A stretch of 39,556 nt of DNA. It comes from Haplomitrium mnioides. Lineage: Eukaryota > Marchantiophyta > Haplomitriopsida > Calobryales. Both the position numbers and the translations under genes were made by a program. Location of the stretch: positions 1 through 39,556 of the forward strand of contig JBNGIS010035646.1 of the NCBI GenBank assembly GCA_049999725.1, in the 5' to 3' direction. The notes beneath the pieces were generated by a model. It searched no databases, was not told where the DNA came from, and saw only the letters and a list, made by a program, of their open reading frames with translations. Positions 23,201 to 34,055 of this stretch are shown piece after piece (position 1 is the first letter of the stretch; each line of letters begins with the position of its first letter).

Positions 23201-23675
23201 TTATGATAATTGGATGCTGGGATCTATTTCCCTTCTGTGTACAAGGTGATTAGGTCCAGATTTGGGCTCTGAAGTATATTTCGGAATTTATTCAGCAGCA
23301 AGTCTATTCACATGTGTGTGTCCTTGAGAAATGCATGTGAATGAGCAAGGGGGCTGCTGAAGAACTCACCAAGAGGCCATTGCAGACCAGAATCAGATGC
23401 TCTGTTCTATCTGCCCTTGTCTTCCAAATGGCACCTTTTAGGGTTAAGGCCTGAAGAAGGGGTGTGACCTACATCTGTGGGCATTGGAGGTGTGCACTTG
23501 AGTGTTGTGCTTGGGTGTTGTTGAGTGTTGCGCAACACTCCAGAGTTGGTAAGTAGAAGTTGGGGTCCATTTGGTGCAAAGCCCCTCCCATAAAACATCT
23601 CGAAACATTAAGTCAACCCTTAAGTGGGGTTAACTTTGTCGGAAACGAGTTAAGGCTCCGACCAGGGGGCTGACA
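20211..23675 (+). mobile_element. Nested solo LTR of a related family
   Basis: A 3465-bp insertion absent from the 3' LTR. It begins TGTTGG, ends GCTGACA, and is flanked by perfect AGGAA duplications (20206-20210 and 23676-23680), the signs of an LTR retrotransposon insertion. It has no internal region, so it is a solo LTR left by LTR-LTR recombination. Its body is a diverged relative of the host LTR: shared blocks include the TAGTTCTTATATCAAGC stretch (21434, 24673), the GC palindrome (21624) and the GGCTGTCTTCCAAAGGTGGA block (22840, 26407). A 90-codon frame at 20401-20673 has no known domain. Confidence 0.9.
21624..21660. repeat. GC-rich palindrome in the solo LTR
   Basis: Single copy of the palindromic block with CCCC-TTTGC-GGGG at its centre that is repeated in the TR-GAG LTRs. 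The outer arm is eroded (GTCAAACGG in place of GTCGGACGG). Confidence 0.7.
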
Positions 23676-23680
23676 AGGAA
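23676..23680 (+). repeat. Target site duplication of the solo LTR, right copy (AGGAA)
   Basis: Perfect match to 20206-20210; the host LTR sequence resumes with CGGATC directly after it. Confidence 0.9.
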
Positions 23681-24932
23681 CGGATCCACAACGATGAAAT
23701 CCGAAGGCACTCCAAAGAAAGTCAGATCGTGGGGGTCCTGCAGCGGCCACAAATCGAGAAGCAAGGATCAAAAAGGAAAATGAGAAGGTGAGATCGTCAC
23801 GAGAGTGAGCAAGGCCAGGGAAGAGGGACGCCTCGATCCCGCAAGCAAGAGCGCGCCCTGCAAGGGCCGATCGAACGCTTCCATTCGAGTCTGCGAATCT
23901 TGACGGAAGTGTGGAGTCCCTGGAAGGTCCCACGAGGTTCCACGAAAACGTGGCGTCTCCGGAGCACTTTGCGGGATTCCACAGATGACGTGGCGGCACT
24001 AGGAGGCCCGAGAATCTACGGACAGGCGCCTCCCTAAGTGAGGAGCCCACTTAACCGAGTTCCGATCCGTCTTACGACGTGAGGACCCCGGTTTAGAGGG
24101 ATCTGCGAGGAAACCAACAAGGGACCAAGGAGGAGGGCCCGAAGCAGCGACATATCGAGGGTCTGGCCAAAGGAAAACGGAGAGTGCCAAAAGGATGATA
24201 CATCGAGGATCTGAGTGAAGGAGGAGCGGGGAAGCCGAAGGGGCAATTTAGCGTGGATCCGTTAAGAGGAAACACAGAAGAGAGCCGAAAGGGGGACAGA
24301 TCACCTAGTGGGCCGAATAACAGCGAGTGAAGGTGAAAAGGCAACTTGTCAACAATCCGGTTCAAACGATGCGCATCAGTGGCGAAATGGTGACCCATTG
24401 CACACCGTCCAACGGGAAGAAGGCTGAGCCAGAATGGTGATAGGGCGCCTATCCGGTGGGGGGAAACGAGGGGTACAGCAAAAGGACGATCTATCGATGA
24501 ATCGGGTGGCAAGATGAAGGAGGCCGAAAAATCAAGATAGCACCGGTGTGACCGACGGAGGAGCAAGCGGTGCCGAAAAGGTGACTCTTCACAGCTTCAG
24601 CAAGCACAAGGGTGAAAGTTTGACGGGGTGTGGCCGACATCTGAAAGTTAGAAAGGGGCGAACGGTCCGAAAGAGTCTTGTAGTTCTTATATCAAGCTTT
24701 CAAAAAGGTTAGTGAAGATAGCATGGGGCACGCGCATAGTTCTTACTTCGAAAGTACATCGAAACAGCGACATTGGCACAATTCTTATTCGGCGAGCGAG
24801 GTAAGTCCATAGGGGCTCTTCGTATGATGTGGCAAGCGCAAGGAGTCTGCGAAAGGGCTTAGGAAACGTGGCGCACTGGGGAGCTTGGTAGGGTTTCCGA
24901 AGGTCAACTTCGGAAGAAGGGTCCGCGCAACA

Positions 24933-25245
24933 GTCCGCCTACCCCTTTGCGGGGCGGCGTCGGACGGCGGCCTTCGGACAACGTGGCGCCTTGGGAAGCA
25001 CGCAAGGGGTTCCGTAGGTCAACCTCGGAAGGGAGTCAGCTGACGGTCCGCCTACCCCTTTGCGGGGTGGCATCGGACGATGCACTTTGGAGGACGTTGC
25101 GACTCCAAGGACCCCAAAGCGACTCACGGGACACGCGTCGCAAGGAGAGGAGTTCATAAGACCTCGGGCAACATACGGGTCAACTACAGAAGGAGCAGTC
25201 AGCGCGACGGTCAACCTACCCCCTTGCGGGGCGACTTCGGACGGC
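24933..25245. repeat. Three palindrome-bearing sub-repeats in the 5' LTR
   Basis: Copies at about 24933-24970, 25046-25080 and 25208-25245. Each has a GTCCG/CGGAC outer arm or a remnant of it and a CCCC...GGGG inner arm around TTTGC. They lie in a longer direct sub-repeat that also contains GGTCAAC and an ACGTGGC box downstream. Folded as RNA or single-stranded DNA they would give stable hairpins. Confidence 0.75.
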
Positions 25246-26626
25246 GGTGCAGCGGACGACGTGGCACAAGGAAAACAAAGAGGGATCTATGGAGATTCCA
25301 TAGACTGGGTTCCGTTGGGCACTTTGGAACTCCGTTCCGAAAATCCTCTTCGAACTTGGTTCTGCGGGAATTTGCGGAATCTCTTCTCGCAAGATTCCTT
25401 GGAGCTCCCTGTAAAATTACCGTTGTACTTGTCTTTCTCGATCAACTGAAAGGACACGTGGCTCGATTTCCCTTCCCGCTGTAACTGAATTAACTGACAA
25501 GGGAGCCACCCATCGCATTCTCTCACTTCGAGCTCAACAGCCATAACGACTATTCATCAGATCGAGGTTCGCGGGGGCAGCGCACGATGGGGTATACATC
25601 GAGGGCATTGATTATGTTCAGGTTGATGCACGGGCAATCTCAAGGCACGAAGCGACTGCACATGAAGGGGAATCGCAACGAGGGGGTCGGACTGAGAATT
25701 CACTGAGAAGACTACGTGAAGTAGGGGTACTAGCTCCAAGGGGCCAGGGGGATTTAGAGGAGGACTGGAGGGACGCCGAGGATTGCAGAGTGAGGAGCTT
25801 TGGATGCTCGGACGATACAGGTGACCTCATCCTTGCCGTTGGACTAGAGCGGAGGAGGACTGATACGGGGTCTCGAAGGGATTCTGGCCAGCTAAGACTT
25901 CGGGAGAGGCCACTATGGGAGGACTTGGGGTCGTCTCTGCATTCTCTGTATAGGAGCATCACGATCTAAGGACAAGAAAATCACAACGAAAGGCGGCTAG
26001 AGTGGGAATTCAGTGAGGAACTACGTGAAGTAGGGGCACTAGCTCCAGGGGGCCAGATGGATTCAGATGTGGACTGAAGAGGCGCCAAAGATTGCAAAGT
26101 GAGGAGCTCTGGATGCTCGGATGATCCAAAAAACTCATCCTTGCAGATGGACCAGAGCGGAGGGGGACTGATATGATAGTTCGAAGGGATTCCGGTTGGT
26201 TATGACTTCGGGAGAGGCTGCCAAGTGAGGAGCTTGGGGTTGTCTCTGCTATTCCTTGTGCGTGAGTATCAACCTAGAGTGTTCGGAGTACACTCTGGTG
26301 TGTTTCTTCAAGTGGAGCTGAGAAAAGGGGGTTGTGCTAGTGTCTATGCATTGCGCGGGATGACCCATCGAGGCTCGGGGTTGGTGTGAGCTACCTGCAG
26401 TTGGGAAAGCTGTCTTCCAAAGGTGGAAGTCAAAGAAACTCTCTTCCTAGCCTTAGGAAGTAAAAGCAAGGCTTCTCGCGAAGGAAGTTTAAAAACTATC
26501 TAGAGAGTAGGGTGTGTGGGTGGTTGCTGGGTTGCAAGTTAGAAGGCAACAGGGATTCATAAGGGAAGTACCAGTTGGTGGAAATCCATAGGGCCTTCAA
26601 GGACTCTGTTTTCTCTTGCACATATT

Positions 26627-26634
26627 GTATAAAT
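26627..26634 (+). promoter_or_regulatory. Possible TATA box in the 5' LTR
   Basis: TATAAATT in an AT-rich island of the otherwise GC-rich LTR, about 610 bp from its end; the same bases occur at 33427-33434 in the 3' LTR. Confidence 0.4.
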
Positions 26635-27254
26635 TGTTTGTTCATATATGTGTAGATTATATTTACATTCTGCATTGTGTTCTAGAGTTGTAGTAGCTTA
26701 GAAGCCATCAGGATAGTTGAGCAAACCCTGGGAACATCCTTGAAAGGGGAGTCCAATCCCTTGACACAAGTCTGGTATTCTGAAGGTAAATGCTCTCTAT
26801 TCTGATTCTGTTGCAGAGAGTAGGACTTAGTGCATTCTAGGATAGTTAGGAATATCTGGACCAGTTCTGTGACCACCTTGAGAGGGGGAGTCCAGACTTC
26901 TGGTAGTGTTCAGTTGTGCAGGTTACCAGCACCATTCTACCCAAGCACAAATAAGGTGGCAGGGCCTAAGTCATTGGGTCCTATGAATGAAGCGGAAGAA
27001 TCACACACATATCAGCTGGGGGTATGAATGTGAACTTGGAGATTGCATGCATGTCTAACTTGAGTGCCACCAGAATAGAGTGAGTGGCGTGTTAAAGGCT
27101 GGAAAGGAGAGGGAGAATCCTTAGAGCCTCAAAGTGTTAACTGGCAAGGGGCCATCTCAGAAAAGAACCTGAAAGCCCGTAAACCGTCCTCCTCTGCAAC
27201 CAAAGTGGGACCTGAAAAGGTTAAGGCCCGGAACAGGGGAGCGACATGAATTTT

Positions 27255-27269
27255 TGGCGCTAGAAGGAG
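27255..27269 (+). other. Putative primer binding site of the TR-GAG element
   Basis: TGGCGCTAGAAGGAG lies 8 bp after the LTR end. The TGG matches a tRNA CCA end. I cannot name the tRNA with confidence. Confidence 0.6.
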
Positions 27270-27489
27270 AGCCAAAGGTTTGAAAAACCTGAGACCAACC
27301 TGAACCAGAAAGACCACTTTGTGGATAAGAGACTCAAGTTAGTCCGTGAGAAGGTTACTTCTGAGAAACAGAGCAACTGGGGGTTGAGTCTATTGAGGAA
27401 GAGTGGCGGAAGGAAGGAACCCCTGGGTGGAAGTGGCAGTGGCCAGTGGAGGGATGGCCAACCAAGTACCACCTTCTGGGCTTTGAGAA

Positions 27490-29660
27490 AGGTTCAAATA
27501 CAGGTCCTTCAAGGGACGCCCGAAGGATGACCCAGATGCATGGCTAGATGACCTTGAGAACACTGCAGCAGCAAATGGGGAAGCCCATGTCAAGATTGGA
27601 ATCCTACCAGCAGTGCTAAAGGGAGAGGCCCAGCCCTGGTACAAAGACCTGCCAGACAATGTAAAAATGGACTGGCATGCATTCAAGGCGGACTTCACAG
27701 CGGAGTTCCGTGGGATTGGGGAAAAAACTGAGGCGTTGATCAAGATAAGTCAGCTCAGGATGAAGAAGAAGGAGTTTGTAAGGAGGTTTCTCCAACGTTT
27801 CAAGAAGGTGGCGAGGAAGTTGAACCCGCCAACCACTGACGAGATGCTCACAGCATGGTTCCTAGCGGCTCTACCCAGAGGAATTGGGACATGGGTAAGA
27901 CAGGCTGATCCACAAACTTTGGAGGACGCTGTCAACGCAGCTCGATCCCATGTGAAGGTTGCCTTCACCAGTTCTCGAAGAAAGGCACGAGCCAGATACG
28001 ACTTTGATGATTCTTCGGATGCCTCGGACAGTGACGAGGAAACAGATCAGAGTTCTAAGTCCTCCTCGGAAAGTGAGAATGAGTTGAGCAGCAGCAGCTC
28101 AGACGAGGACCGGTATCCATGAGGAAAAAGAAGAAAAAAGATCTGAAGAAGAAAAAGCAAGTCAAGGAGGTCTATGATCGCAAGGAGGCCAGCAAGGGGA
28201 GATATAAGAAAACTGAACCCGAACCCAAGGCTAGCAAGAAGCCAGAGGGAGGGATCAAATTGATGAGCTGAGTGCCAAGTTGGAGGCGATGAACATCCTC
28301 CTAGTAGGGATCAAACCGGAGGGACGACCCTTGCCGACCCAAAGAGTTGGAGTCTGGTGTGTCTGGTGCAAGCAACACAGACACTCCCCCTAGGAATGTC
28401 TGAATGACACCAATGTTGTGTAGTATGTAAGGGAGGAAGCACCAGAGTACATAAGAGAAGAGGTGGAGTTTGTCTTGGAGGAGGCCCCAGACATAGGGTA
28501 TCAAATCAGCGGGGGACCTCGGACAATTCTGAGCAGGCATGCAGGAGGGAACGCACGGTCTATGAATTAATGGGCTGCTACTCGGCCACCCATGACCACA
28601 ATCATGGTGTGTTGGAATTGTGGCCAGCCTAGTCACATTTCAGCAAGCTGTTCGGAGCTGCGTAAGAGCAATTATGGGAAATCGCCTCCCCTTTGCTTCC
28701 AATGCAAAACGGAGGAGCATGTAGCTATGAATTGCCCGCACGAGAGGCCAGATGCTGCCTCTAGGCCAAGCTTGAATCCTCCTCCCCCCTCAAATGTCAA
28801 TCTGATCACTTTAGACATGGAGGAGGAAGCCGAAATGCCAGGCTGGGAGACTCCAACTTCCAAGGATTGTTTTCGGGTGATCACCAGGGCAGAGGCCAAG
28901 GCTCCAAAGAGGAGCCAGAGGAAGTCTGAGTGCAGAGCTAAGAAGGGAGTAGCTCGAGCGGCCTTGCCTCGAATTGACTCGGATTATCGGAGGGATAATC
29001 CAAAATGGTTCTACCCCGAGCAGCAAGACCAGGTGAAAATGCAATTGGCGGCTTTGGAGGCTCTAGAAGAGGAGCGAGCTGCCGAAGAGACCCTCAAGGA
29101 GGTCTAGAAGCAGCAGGGGGAGCCCGAGAGAAGGTTGCAGCTGCAGAAGAGGGGGCAAAGCCCAACCCCTACAGCATTCAAGCGAACGTGTGAAATTGCC
29201 CTGTCACTACCACAGTGGGACAACTAATCAAGGATAGCCCTCTGTATCGGAGACAGCTCCAAGAACTGCTGATGGGAGCAAAAAAGAGAAGGAGGCTGCC
29301 CAAGGTCGGAGCTCCAGCAGACCTGGAACTAATCTGTGAAGACAAGGGAGCCCCGAAGATCGACATCCAGATCGCGGGGTGCACACTGTCTTTAGTACCC
29401 GTTGATGGAGGGGCAGGAGTCAACATTATGGTGGAGGAGACAACGCACAAGCTGGGATTCACGGAATTCTAGCCTACAACCATGATCATGAGGCTGGCGG
29501 ATGGGTCACGAGTAAAACCACTGGGCTCTCTTCTTCAAATTCTAACCTTCATAGGGGAAAAGGGTTCAAATTGAATTATCTGGTAATGCGACCCGCCAAA
29601 GCTTCTCCTTACCCAGTGTTGATAGGAAGACGTGGCTATATGGGGCCAGAGTAATGCACA
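27490..29660 (+). pseudogene. Broken gag-protease of the TR-GAG element
   Basis: Capsid-like Gag (27490-28118) includes DDPDAWLDDLE, AQPWYKDLP and FLQRFKKVARKLN and ends in a Ser/Asp/Glu-rich stretch. The frame then shifts to a Lys-rich segment (28119-28240) and again to a segment with three CX2CX4HX4C zinc knuckles (28358-28399, 28610-28651, 28694-28735). The first knuckle is cut by a TAG. A further shift near 29095 leads to a retropepsin-like domain (about 29290-29640) with DGG at 29404-29412 in place of the usual DS/TG and a VLIGRRG motif near its end. In-frame stops lie at 28391, 28421, 28568 and 29470, among others. No polymerase follows. It cannot be translated as one product. Confidence 0.85.
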
Positions 29661-30332
29661 ACTGAGGAAACTCCACATTGGTGTTCGGCCCCGACAAAAC
29701 GACGGTGCACTATGGTCCAATTCCTCACTTGGGGGAAACGCAGTGTGAGGCAGAGTACAATAGTGAGTGGTCCGAAGAAGAGGACGATTCGGACTACCAC
29801 TACTGGGTGCAATTGGTGAGTGAAGCAATAAAGGAAGATCTGTTGGAGGAGGGTGTGGCGTCTAACAACCAAAGTGAATTATCAGCCTACGACAGACCAG
29901 AGCATCGGTGGAGGAAATCAGCGGTAGATGGGGCCAAAGGTGAGGACACCATGATCTGAAGAGGGGGCAGGTCCGAAGTGTCTCATCGGATGAAGAAAGC
30001 GGGCACAGGGAGGTCCCAAGAAGTTCATCGGGAGGCAGGCGGAGTTCGACTGGCTACTCTTCTACCATCAAAGGGCACCAAGAGGCACTTCGACAAATTG
30101 AAGAGGTATGAGGATCAAGAGAAAAACGAGGGCCCAACTAGGACCCCATCAAGGGTGTCCAGCCAGTACATGTAAGTTGTTTGTGTGTGTGCGTGTGAGT
30201 TTTGTGGGGTGGGGGGGGGGGGGGGTGTTTCGTGGGGTTGTTTTGCAGAAGATACAGAGTCGAGCCAGTGACCATCAGTATAGGCACCAAAAAATTGAGG
30301 GAGAAGAAGTGTGTTTGCGGAGACGCGTCACA
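29661..30332 (+). other. Internal tail of the TR-GAG element, no pol genes
   Basis: An acidic open stretch (29678-29959, WSEEEDDSDYHYW) has no domain I know. No reverse transcriptase, RNase H or integrase motif is seen on either strand. A GT-rich stretch and a run of 15 G (30211-30225) lie between a donor-like GTAAGT (30172) and an acceptor-like TTTTGCAG (30248). Confidence 0.6.
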
Positions 30333-30345
30333 CTTGAAGGGGGAG
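30333..30345 (+). other. Polypurine tract
   Basis: GAAGGGGGAG-type purine run just before the 3' LTR start at 30349, the usual plus-strand primer position. Confidence 0.75.
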
Positions 30346-30867
30346 TTATGTCAGTTGGTGCTTTGGAGCACTCAAGTAGAATTCACGAAATCAGAAGCAT
30401 CAACAACACAATAATCCTTGGCAAGTGTGAGGGCCTCTCAAGAGCCACGGATTGCCCTCAAACAACTACTAAGAGCAAGGCGCATGAGTCCTGGGAGGGA
30501 AACAGGATCATGGCGGAAGAGATGAGAAGGGAATCGAGATCGCCAGTTATGGGAGGGGCACCATTTCAAAATTCGAAGCAGGATAATGAGAGCTCGTGTG
30601 TTAGAGGGGAGTGCGAGAATTGGAGCCTAGGGAGAAGGAAGAGAGCGGCCACCTACGGCGAAGCGATCGCAGGAGGAAGAGGAACGGATCGACAACAACG
30701 AAATCTGAAGGCACACCGAAGAAAGTCAGATCGCGAGGGTCCTACAGCGGCCACAAAAAGGGAAACAAGGATCAAGGAGAAAAATGAGAAGGTAAGATCG
30801 TCACGAGGGCGAGCAAGGCCAGGGAAGAGGGACGCCCCGATCCCGTAAGCAAGAGCGCGCCCTGCAA

Positions 30868-30967
30868 NNNNNNNNNNNNNNNNNNNNNNNNNNNNNNNNN
30901 NNNNNNNNNNNNNNNNNNNNNNNNNNNNNNNNNNNNNNNNNNNNNNNNNNNNNNNNNNNNNNNNNNN
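30868..30967. other. Assembly gap (100 N) in the 3' LTR
   Basis: The flanks match 5' LTR positions about 23863 and 24162, so roughly 300 bp are missing here, not 100. Confidence 0.95.
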
Positions 30968-31726
30968 TCTGGCCAAAGGAAAACGGAGAGTGTCGAAAGG
31001 ATGATACATCGGAGATCCGAGCAGAAGAGAAGCGGGGAAGTCAAAGGGGGGACTTAGCGCGGATCCGTCAAGAGGAAACATAGAGGAGAGCCGAAAGGGG
31101 GACAAATCACCTAGTGGGCCGAATAAGAGCGAGTGAAGTCAAAAAGGTGACTTGTCGGCAATCCGATTCAAACGATGCGCATCAGTGGCGAAATAGTGAC
31201 CGTCCAACGGGAAGAAGGCTGAGCTAGAATGGCGATATGGCGCCTATTCGGTGGGGGGAAATGACAGGTACAACGAAAAGATGATCTATCGGTGAATCGA
31301 GTAGCAAGATGAGGGCGGCCGATAAATCAAGATAACACCGGTGCGACCGACGAAGGAGCAAGCGGCGCCAAAAGGGTGACTCTTCGCAGCTTTGGCAAGC
31401 ACAAGGGTGAAAGTTCGACGGAGTGCGGCCGACATCCAAAAGTTTGAAAGGGGCGAATGGTCCGAAAGGGCCTTGTAGTTCTTATATCGAGCTTTTGAAA
31501 AGGTTAACGAAGATAGCCTGGGACGCGCGCATAGTTCTTACTTCGAAGATACGTCGAAATAGCAACATTGGCACAATTCTTATTTGGCAAGCGGCGTAAG
31601 TCCGCAACGGCTCTTCGGATGACGTGGCGAGCGCATGGAGTCCGCGAAAGGGCTTCAGAAACGTGGCGCGCTGGGGAGCTTGGTAGGGTTTCCGAAGGTC
31701 AACTTTGGAAGAAGGGTCCGCACGAC

Positions 31727-32040
31727 GGTCCGCCTACCCCTTTGCGAGGCGGCGTTGGACGGCGGCCTTCGGACGACATGGCGCCTTAGGAAGCACGCAA
31801 GGGGTTCCGTGGGTCAACCTTGGAAGGGAGTCAGCCGATGATTCGCCTACCCCTTTGCGAGGTGGCGTCGGACGGCGCCTTTGGAGGACGTTGTGACTCC
31901 AAGGACCATAAAGCAACTCACGGGACACGCAGCGCAAGGAGAGGAGTTCATCGAATCTCGAGCAGTGTACGGATCAACTACGGAAGGAGCAGTCAGCGCA
32001 ACGGTCAGCCTACCCCCTTGCGGGGCGGCGTCGGACGGCA
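31727..32040. repeat. Three palindrome-bearing sub-repeats in the 3' LTR
   Basis: Counterparts of the 5' LTR repeats at about 31727-31765, 31840-31877 and 32001-32040. The first two carry a G-to-A change in the right arm (TTTGCGAGG), weakening the stem; the third is intact. Confidence 0.75.
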
Positions 32041-33426
32041 GTGCAGCGGACGACGTGGCACAAGGAAAACAAAGAGGGATCTACGGGTGAATCTATGGAG
32101 ATTTCGTAGACTGGATTCTGTGGGGCACTTTGGAACTCGGTTCCGAAAAACCTCTTCGAACTTGGTTTTGCGAGAATCTGCATAATCTCTTCCCGCAAGA
32201 TTCCTCGCAGCTCCCCGTAAAATTACCGTTGTACTTGTCTTTCTCGATCAACTGAAGGGACACGCGGCTCGATTTCCCTTCCCGCTGTAACTGAATTAAC
32301 TGACGAGGGAGCCACACATCGCATTCTCTCACTTCAAGCTCAACAGCCATAACGACTATTCATCAGATTGAGGTTCACGGGGGCATCGCGCGATGGGGGT
32401 ATACATCGAGGGCATTCGATTATGTTCAGGTTGATGCACGGGCAATCTCAAGGCGTGAGGCGACTGCACGCGAAGGGGAATCGCAACAAGGGGGGCTGGA
32501 CTAAGAATTCACTACGTGAAGCAAGGGTACTAGCTCCAGTGGGCCAGGAGGATTTAGAGGAGGACTGGAGGGACGCCGAGGATTGCAGAGTGATGAGCCC
32601 TAGATGCTCGGGCGATCCTGGTGACCTTATCCTTGCCAGTGGACTAGAGTAGAGGGGGACTGATATGGGGTCTCAAAGGGATTCTGGCCAGCTAAGACTT
32701 CAGGAGAGGCCACCATGGGAGGACTTGGGGTCGTCTCTGCATTCTCTGTGTAGGAGCATCACAATCTGAGGACAAGGAAATCGCAACAAGAAGCGGCTGG
32801 AGTGGGAATTCAGTGAGGAACTACGTGAAGTAGGGGTACTATCTCTAGGGGGCTAGGGGGATTCGGATGTGGACTGGAGGGGCGCCGAGGATTGCAGAGT
32901 GAGGAGCACTAGATGCTTGGGCGATCCAAAGAACTCATCCTTGTCGGTGGACCAGAGCGGAAGGGGACTGATACGATAGTTCGAAGGGATTCCGACTGGT
33001 TATGACTTCGGGAGAGGCCGCCAAGTGAGGAGCTTGGGGTTATCTCTGCCATTCCTTGTGCATGAGTATCAACCCAGAGTGTTCGGAGTACACTCTGGTG
33101 TGTTTCTTCAAGTGGAGCTGAGAGGGGAGGGCTGTGCTAGTGCCTACGCACTGTGCGAGGTGACCCGTCGAGGCTCGGGGTTGGTGTGAGCTACCTGCAG
33201 CTAGGAAAGCTGTCTTCCAGAGATGGAAGTCAAAGAAACTCTCTTCCTAGCTTGAGGAAGTAAAAGTAGGGCTTCTCGCGAGGGAAGTTTTAAAACTATC
33301 TGGAGAGGAGAGTGTGTGGGTGGTTGCTGGGCTGTCGGTTGCAAGGCAGCAGGGATTCATAAGGGAAGTACTAGTTGGTGCAAATCCATAGGGCCTTCAA
33401 GGACTCTGTTTTCTCTTGCACATATT

Positions 33427-33434
33427 GTATAAAT
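33427..33434 (+). promoter_or_regulatory. Possible TATA box in the 3' LTR
   Basis: Same TATAAATT island as in the 5' LTR, in one of the best conserved parts of the two LTRs. Confidence 0.4.
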
Positions 33435-34050
33435 TGTTTGTTCATATATGTGTAGATTAGATTTACATTCTGCATTGTGTTCTAGAGTTGTAGTAGCTTA
33501 GAAGCCATCAGAATAGTTGAGCAGACCTTGGGAACATCCTTGAAAGGGAAGTCCAATCCCTTGACACAAGTCTGGTATCATAGGGGTAAGTAAATGCTCT
33601 CTGTTCTGATTCTGTTGTAGAGAGTAGGACTTAGTGCATTATAGGATAGTTAGAAATATCTGGACCAGTTCTGTGACCACCCTGAGAGGGGGAGTCCATA
33701 CTTTTGGTAATGTTCAGTTGTGCAGGTCACCAGCACCATTCTACCCAAACAAAAATAAGGTGCCAGGGCCTAAGTCATTGGGTCCTATGAATAAAGCAGA
33801 AGAATCACACACAGACCAGTTGGGGGTATGAATGTGGACTTGGGGATGGCATGCATGTCTAACTTGAGTGCCACCATAAGAGAGTGAGTGGTGTGCTAAA
33901 GGCTGGAAAGGAGAAGGAGAATCCTCATAGCCTCAAAGTGGTAACTGGCAAGAGGCCATCTCAAAAAAGAACTTGAAAGCTCGTAAACCGTCCTCTCCTG
34001 CAACCAAAGCGGGACCTGAAAAGGTTAAGGCCCGGACTAGAGGAGGGACA

Positions 34051-34055
34051 ATGAG
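34051..34055 (+). repeat. Target site duplication, right copy (ATGAG)
   Basis: Follows the GGGACA end of the 3' LTR; four of five bases match the left copy. Confidence 0.75.

Larger units (their letters stand above)
19875..27246 (+). repeat. 5' LTR of the TR-GAG element, split by a solo LTR
   Basis: Starts TGTCAG at 19875 and ends GCGACA at 27246. It aligns to the 3' LTR in two blocks: 19875-20210 with 30349-30684, and 23681-27246 with 30685-34050. The sequence between the blocks is a later insertion. Net LTR length is about 3.9 kb. Over one 217-bp stretch (26561-26777) I count seven differences from the other LTR, about 3 percent; other parts look more diverged. Confidence 0.9.
19875..34050 (+). 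mobile_element. TR-GAG-type non-autonomous LTR retrotransposon with giant LTRs
   Basis: Complete element bounded by direct LTRs (19875-27246 and 30349-34050) that begin TGTCAG and end GACA, with a 5-bp target duplication carrying one mismatch. A primer site (27255) and a polypurine tract (30333-30345) sit at the expected places. The internal 3.1 kb has gag with three zinc knuckles and a retropepsin-like domain but no reverse transcriptase, RNase H or integrase. Without the nested solo LTR the element is about 10.7 kb, of which about 7.8 kb is LTR. The gag and protease frames are broken, so it is dead, and even an intact copy would need pol proteins from a partner. Class named by analogy with the TR-GAG elements of other plants. 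Confidence 0.88.
30349..34050 (+). repeat. 3' LTR of the TR-GAG element
   Basis: Starts TGTCAG at 30349 and ends GGGACA at 34050. It contains a 100-N gap. By alignment to the 5' LTR (23864 to 24162) the missing piece is about 300 bp, so the true LTR is about 3.9 kb. It lacks the nested solo LTR. Confidence 0.92.
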
